From NCBI RefSeq assembly GCF_900114005.1, contig NZ_FORM01000011.1, positions 34,936 through 98,935 on the forward strand: a stretch of DNA of 64,000 nt. The letters run 5' to 3'. A model generated the notes under the pieces. The model saw only the letters and a list, made by a program, of their open reading frames with translations. It was not told where the DNA came from and did not search any database. Of this stretch, positions 60,473 to 64,000 are shown piece after piece. This stretch comes from Olleya namhaensis. GTDB taxonomy: Bacteria; Bacteroidota; Bacteroidia; Flavobacteriales; Flavobacteriaceae. The stretch's first letter is position 1; every line of letters starts with the position of its first letter. The position numbers and the translations under genes are program-made.

Positions 60473-62091
60473 GCACATTTATAAAAGCATTTTTTGAAAT
60501 AGATTATAATACTGATAGGTTAATCTACTTATTTAATTCTGGTAAATTTGAGTTTGCAGATTATGACGAGTTGTCTTTGATGATCAGTCATTTAAACGAG
60601 TATCAGTTTTTGTATTTATTAGATAATATAGATTTGAGTATAGCCTATTCTAAAAAACACATAGGGCTATTCCTTTCATTTGTTTATGAAGAGAAAAGAC
60701 CAGAAGAATATCATCCAATTGATTATAACGATTATATTTCAGGTATTAATAATTCCAATTCACAGTTGAAGACAAAAATGTTCTTAACTGACGTGAGTTT
60801 TAAATATAGACAAACGGAATTACCAAAATTTACATCTGTAAAAGTTGAGCAAGGAATTATTGAGATTTTGGAATTTAAATCAATGCGAATTAAAAAAAAC
60901 ATGCTTTTAGTGAAATCAATTCGTGAAAAGTTAAATAAGCTAAAATTAGATGAGTATGCTTCAGAGTCTACTTATTTAGAGCATAGTTTTATTTATAAAG
61001 GTGAATTGGGGATTGAAAGCGGAAAGTATGGCCATTTTGAATATAAAGATATAAGTTCAAATTATAATAAAATAGATGTTATTAGAAATGGATTTTATTT
61101 CAATTTTGATTTCATGTACTATTCTGTTTCTAATACCAAGTCCCAACAATTGCTAAAAAGTCTATCCAATAAATTAAGAGCCTTTAATATTAATTATTTA
61201 AAGACTGAATTAGATTATAGATTTCAAATAGTATTCCCTCTGGTCTATTCATTAGATGAATGGAAGAAGTTATTGAATAAAAAAATGTCAGAATGTAAAA
61301 GCGATTGTGAATTTCATAATCAGAAACTGTTTTTTAAAAACTGTTTAAAAGAGCTCGCGACTATATTAGATTCCGAATATTTAACACATAGTTATATAGA
61401 GAACTCTAAAGAAAATGAAATTAAGAATAAATTAGAATATGATGAAGTAATTGATGATTATGTAAATGTTGATAATTTTTGGGATTTAAAGAAAAAATCA
61501 GAAGGGATATTAATTTCATCTGGAGTATCCCATATAAATAAAATGATAGAATGGATAGATGAATCCTTTTTATCCATAGGAAATATTAAAATTAATAAGA
61601 GGTTTAAATTTAATGATAATATTGAAAACTCAAATAAGTTAGTTTTATCTAATAATTTTAATCAAAATAGTCTTTTAAAAATTCTAGTTCATTATTTTGA
61701 ATCTTATGATTTAGAATACGATAAAGAATCTTTAGAAAGTCTTGTCTATCATTTTACTACGATTGAGGTTACGGATAAAAAACAAGGTTATAATTCAAAA
61801 TTGATAAAGTTTACTAGGTTAAAGTATGTTGATTTTATTCCTGATGATCATACTCAAAATATCATCAAAATATTTTTAAAATTGCTTCATAAAGGAATTA
61901 TAAAGACTAGAATCTACAAAACTTTTGATATAATTGAATTAATGTTTTCTAAAAATAACCAAGTTTTAGGTTTCTCTGCAGGTAACGTAAAAAAGTATTG
62001 GTACAATAAAAGACTAATCGAAGAGAATTTTAAAATTTATAATCATGTGTTTTGGGATGTTTTTATCGCTCAATTACCTAAAAAACAGTAA
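60469..62091 (+). CDS. Unknown 540-residue protein translationally coupled to the integrase
   Basis: Begins inside the integrase stop codon (ATGA overlap). No signal peptide or membrane segments; rich in Lys, Asn, Tyr and Phe. The N-terminal ~110 residues look helical (FFEIDYNTDRLIYLFNSGKF; EYQFLYLLDNIDLSIAYSKK), the middle contains beta-like stretches, and the C-terminal ~120 residues (FLKLLHKGIIKTRIYKTFD, NVKKYWYNKRLIEENF) recall loosely the RteC-type proteins of Bacteroides conjugative transposons. That similarity is weak. I do not recognise a family or catalytic motif. Coupling to the integrase suggests a role in controlling excision. Confidence 0.7.
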   Translation: MSTFIKAFFEIDYNTDRLIYLFNSGKFEFADYDELSLMISHLNEYQFLYLLDNIDLSIAYSKKHIGLFLSFVYEEKRPEEYHPIDYNDYISGINNSNSQLKTKMFLTDVSFKYRQTELPKFTSVKVEQGIIEILEFKSMRIKKNMLLVKSIREKLNKLKLDEYASESTYLEHSFIYKGELGIESGKYGHFEYKDISSNYNKIDVIRNGFYFNFDFMYYSVSNTKSQQLLKSLSNKLRAFNINYLKTELDYRFQIVFPLVYSLDEWKKLLNKKMSECKSDCEFHNQKLFFKNCLKELATILDSEYLTHSYIENSKENEIKNKLEYDEVIDDYVNVDNFWDLKKKSEGILISSGVSHINKMIEWIDESFLSIGNIKINKRFKFNDNIENSNKLVLSNNFNQNSLLKILVHYFESYDLEYDKESLESLVYHFTTIEVTDKKQGYNSKLIKFTRLKYVDFIPDDHTQNIIKIFLKLLHKGIIKTRIYKTFDIIELMFSKNNQVLGFSAGNVKKYWYNKRLIEENFKIYNHVFWDVFIAQLPKKQ

Positions 62092-62160
62092 TTAAAAATA
62101 AATATTCAAAATAAATTAAAAAATAAAACACTGTAAATCAAAACATTGCTTTTTTTTGTG

Positions 62161-62183
62161 TTTACCTATTATTTTTAGGTAAA
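62161..62183. promoter_or_regulatory. Inverted repeat TTTACCTA / TAGGTAAA
   Basis: Perfect 8-bp arms, 7-base loop, 70 bp after the 540-residue gene and ~115 bp before the HTH gene. No strong T-run follows, so it may be an operator rather than a terminator. Confidence 0.5.
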
Positions 62184-62205
62184 TGACTTATACTTTCCTT
62201 TATTC

Positions 62206-62213
62206 TACTTTTG
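62206..62213 (+). promoter_or_regulatory. Candidate -7 box of the HTH-dnaC gene group
   Basis: TACTTTTG fits TAnnTTTG. It lies 66 bp before the HTH gene start and 20 bp before a perfect 20-bp palindrome, an arrangement expected for a repressed promoter. Confidence 0.5.
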
Positions 62214-62233
62214 AAAAGAATTCAATAACTAAA

Positions 62234-62253
62234 AACAATTAGCGCTAATTGTT
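62234..62253. promoter_or_regulatory. Perfect 20-bp palindrome, probable operator
   Basis: AACAATTAGCGCTAATTGTT reads the same on both strands. It lies between the candidate -7 box at 62206 and the HTH gene start at 62280, near the expected transcription start. A dimeric HTH regulator is the most likely ligand. Confidence 0.65.
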
Positions 62254-62279
62254 CATTAATTAATCTTAAACATAAGATA

Positions 62280-62573
62280 ATGAACAATATTAAATTAGAA
62301 GAACGACTAGATAGAATAGAACGTCTATTAGTTGGAAATAAAACAGTACTTACATTTGATGAAGCTTGTGATTATACAGGTATTTCCAGAAGTTACTTGT
62401 ACAAGTTAACTTCGTCAGGCGGCATAGATGGTGTTTCCAAACCAAATGGGAAACTTATTTTTTTCGATAAATCTTTATTGGATAATTGGTTATTAAAGAG
62501 AATTAAAAAATCTACTAAGGAAATAGAAGAGCTTGCACTTGATTATTCTTTAAAAAGTAAAAGGAAATCGTAA
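62280..62573 (+). CDS. Helix-turn-helix protein, excisionase/MerR-like
   Basis: 97 residues. N-terminal coiled-coil-like helix (~1-18), then a winged helix-turn-helix of the excisionase/DUF3853-like type: VLTFDEACDYTGISRSYLYKLTS followed by KLIFFDKSLLDNWLL, the typical wing. Such proteins bind att-site or promoter DNA and direct integrases to excise. The palindrome and -7 box upstream suggest self-regulation. The next gene starts 1 bp after its stop codon. Confidence 0.85.
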   Translation: MNNIKLEERLDRIERLLVGNKTVLTFDEACDYTGISRSYLYKLTSSGGIDGVSKPNGKLIFFDKSLLDNWLLKRIKKSTKEIEELALDYSLKSKRKS

Positions 62574-62574
62574 T

Positions 62575-63009
62575 ATGGAAAAACAAGAACCATCTTACTA
62601 TTCTATTTTACCATCAAAGGTTAGGTATGATAAACGACTGACTCCAAATGCAAAAATTCTGTATGCAGAAATTGCATCATTAACTAATAAATTAGGTTTT
62701 TGCTACGCGAACAATAAGTATTTTGTAAAGTGTTATAAAGTCTCAATTCAGTCTATAAATTTTTGGCTTAAAAACTTAGAAGAGTATGAATACATATGTA
62801 GGCATACTTACAGGGATAAGGGTACTAAAGAAATCTTGAATAGGTATATAACAATATATGAGAAGCCTATTGAAGTGAACTTTAATAGACCTATAAAAGA
62901 TTTCTTTAAGGATAATACTAAAACTTCAAGTATTAAATCAAATACTAAATTTAAAGACAAAAACAAGTCAGCTAAAATGAATGGTAATAGAGGTGTGATT
63001 TTAAAATAA
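62575..63009 (+). CDS. Helix-turn-helix replication-initiation-type protein
   Basis: 144 residues. The N-terminal part matches the phage/plasmid replication HTH type (SYYSILPSKVRYDKRLTPNA, KILYAEIASLTNKLGFCYANN, VSIQSINFWLKNLEE), followed by a basic, low-complexity C-terminus (KSNTKFKDKNKSAKMNGN). Proteins like this open the origin or recruit the helicase loader. The DnaC-like gene follows after 15 bp, supporting a replication role. No endonuclease motif is seen. Confidence 0.8.
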   Translation: MEKQEPSYYSILPSKVRYDKRLTPNAKILYAEIASLTNKLGFCYANNKYFVKCYKVSIQSINFWLKNLEEYEYICRHTYRDKGTKEILNRYITIYEKPIEVNFNRPIKDFFKDNTKTSSIKSNTKFKDKNKSAKMNGNRGVILK

Positions 63010-63024
63010 CAAAAGGAAAGAAAT

Positions 63025-63705
63025 ATGGAATCAATTTTTAATATAATTAATTTTTCAACTATGAATTTTAAAGAAAGTAAAAAAGTTGCGATAAAAAAGA
63101 AAACACTTATTAGTACTGACGAACTGAAGCAACTTTTTAATTATGAAGCTAAAAAACATTACGCTAGTAAGAAAAGAATATTCACAGTGGATAAATACAA
63201 CAAGAATTTCCTAAACCTACTTTGTAAATATTTCGCTCATGACGAATCTTTTGAAACGATTCATAAAGGGGAGTTGAATAAAGGTTTGTATGTTATGGGA
63301 AGTCATGGTACGGGTAAGACCACTAGTTTTCAGATAATACAATCCATTTCTCAAAAATATCATTTAAAACAACTTTGGTTTCCAATTGTTTCATCATCAG
63401 ATATTGTTCAAAAATATAATTTGAATAATAAGAAAGATTATGTAGTTCAAAACTATTCAAAAGGTGTTTTTTTATTTGATGATTTAGGAGCGGAAAAAGA
63501 AGCTAGCAATTATGGTAAAGAAGATATCTTTATTCGGATAATGTTAAACAGGTATAATGAGTATTTATTAAAAGGCGTTAAAACTCATGTAACTTCAAAT
63601 TTATCATTGGTAGACATAAAAAATAGATACGGATCAAGAGTAGAAGATCGATTTGTTGAAATGTTTAATTTTTTGGAGATAGAAGGAACTGGTAAGAGAG
63701 AATAA
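63025..63705 (+). CDS. DnaC/IstB-like AAA+ ATPase (helicase loader type)
   Basis: 226 residues. Walker A GSHGTGKT (92-99), Walker B FLFDDLGAE (149-157), a sensor-1-like HVTSNLS segment and an arginine-finger-like RYGSRVEDR near the end. Such proteins load the replicative helicase DnaB or help transposases. Here, with an HTH replication protein directly upstream, helicase loading for element replication is most likely. Start ATG at 63025 preceded by an AAAGGAAAG ribosome-binding-like stretch; an internal ATG at 63061 is also possible. Confidence 0.85.
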   Translation: MESIFNIINFSTMNFKESKKVAIKKKTLISTDELKQLFNYEAKKHYASKKRIFTVDKYNKNFLNLLCKYFAHDESFETIHKGELNKGLYVMGSHGTGKTTSFQIIQSISQKYHLKQLWFPIVSSSDIVQKYNLNNKKDYVVQNYSKGVFLFDDLGAEKEASNYGKEDIFIRIMLNRYNEYLLKGVKTHVTSNLSLVDIKNRYGSRVEDRFVEMFNFLEIEGTGKRE

Positions 63706-64000
63706 TTTTTTTCCTTTTGTAATATTGAGTTTAAGTCAATGATATAAATAGGTGTTAAACTTATTTTGTGTTTTAAACAGCAAGGTATGCTTTGAGTACC
63801 CTCAAAACTCAAAAACGCGTTTTTGTCCTTGCTAAAATAAGTTTTAGGGTTACGCTCCAAAGTCGCTAATTAGTTCTGTTTTTTTTTTTTTTGAAATAAG
63901 AGTAAATTTTAATGCGTTTTTTTATTTAATCTTAGAGAGCTTTTAGTGTTATGTAATGATTGTTTATATTAATTCATATAATAGCATATAGTTCCAAAAT
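63706..64000. other. 295-bp non-coding end of window with palindrome-rich block
   Basis: No gene seen. The block 63757-63844 carries nested inverted repeats (separate entry). After it come a TTACGCTCCAAAGTCGCTAA stretch and a run of more than 12 T residues near 63879. The rest is AT-rich. Confidence 0.5.
63757..63844. repeat. Nested inverted repeats, candidate oriT or replication origin
   Basis: Outer arms: AAACTTATTTT (63757-63767) plus AGCAAGG (63779-63785) on the left, matching CCTTGCTAAAATAAGTTT (63827-63844) on the right, so the left arm carries an 11-base insertion. Inside: GAGTACCCTCAAAACTC (63794-63810) with GAGT/ACTC ends, and the perfect 16-bp palindrome CAAAAACGCGTTTTTG (63810-63825). 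Located directly after the helicase-loader-type gene of an integrative element. Confidence 0.6.

Larger units (their letters stand above)
59165..64000. mobile_element. Left part of an integrative element (right end outside window)
   Basis: From the mnmE stop codon to the window end: tyrosine recombinase, coupled 540-residue unknown gene, HTH excisionase-like protein, HTH replication-type protein, DnaC-like ATPase and a palindrome-rich non-coding block, all on the plus strand. This gene set is typical of integrative or mobilisable elements and phage satellites. Average base composition is even more AT-rich than the flanking genes. No relaxase or conjugation gene is visible yet, so the class cannot be decided. 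Confidence 0.75.

Noticed and set aside
59165..64000. Second copy of the 18-base mnmE core within the window
   Set aside because: I looked for GTATTGGGAA-type matches after the mnmE stop and saw none; the right end must be beyond 64000 or the core is different.

Overview
The window is about 64 kb of low-GC chromosome from a marine-type member of the Flavobacteriaceae (Bacteroidota). Evidence for this: two very large secreted proteins with the gliding-motility-associated (type IX secretion, type B) C-terminal domain, a fused alpha/beta 2-oxoacid dehydrogenase E1, TAnnTTTG -7 promoter boxes, weak Shine-Dalgarno signals, several TTG starts, many LxxC lipoproteins and MnmE/MiaE/GlmM/RecG/UvrA sequences of flavobacterial type. 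The genus cannot be fixed from sequence alone.

Layout. 1-5.6 kb (all minus strand): an erythromycin-esterase-family protein cut by the window edge, a small membrane protein, a lipoprotein, a serine beta-lactamase-like hydrolase, and a probable miaE-tenA-thiD group (tRNA hydroxylation and thiamine pyrimidine salvage). 5.7-11 kb: a recG-amine oxidase operon bracketed by two arrays of a ~155-bp nested inverted repeat (8 full units plus a partial on one side, 3 plus a partial on the other). 11-29 kb: housekeeping and envelope genes: M1 aminopeptidase, patatin, a large lipoprotein, FMN glutamate-synthase-like protein, AsmA-like protein, UvrD-type helicase, Sua5/YrdC protein, OmpA lipoprotein, glycosyltransferase, an HsdR-N-type nuclease-fold protein divergent from holA, a cupin lipoprotein and a DJ-1/PfpI protein. 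29-51 kb: a 919-residue PKD/type IX protein, the E1 fusion, a second M1-family protein that has lost its zinc site and gained a C-terminal barrel-like region, a LOG-family protein, uvrA, a 1893-residue HYR-repeat type IX protein, gamma-glutamyltransferase and an AcpH-like protein. A decayed 3' piece of a second gamma-glutamyltransferase lies on the other side of the 1893-residue gene. 51-59 kb: acyltransferase, glmM, a class V aminotransferase, a lipid A type acyltransferase, rhomboid protease, TlpA-like lipoprotein and mnmE.

59.2-64 kb is the left part of an integrative element. A tyrosine recombinase starts 175 bp after the mnmE stop codon and overlaps by 4 bp a 540-residue gene of unknown function. 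Then come a helix-turn-helix excisionase-like protein, a HTH replication-type protein and a DnaC-like ATPase, followed by a 90-bp block of nested inverted repeats that could be an origin of transfer or replication. The last 18 bases of mnmE closely match the core site used by Salmonella genomic island 1 at the same gene. The right end of the element is outside the window.

I see no rRNA, tRNA, CRISPR array or complete insertion sequence. The least explained features are the two repeat arrays, the integrase-coupled unknown gene and the palindromes in the mobile element.
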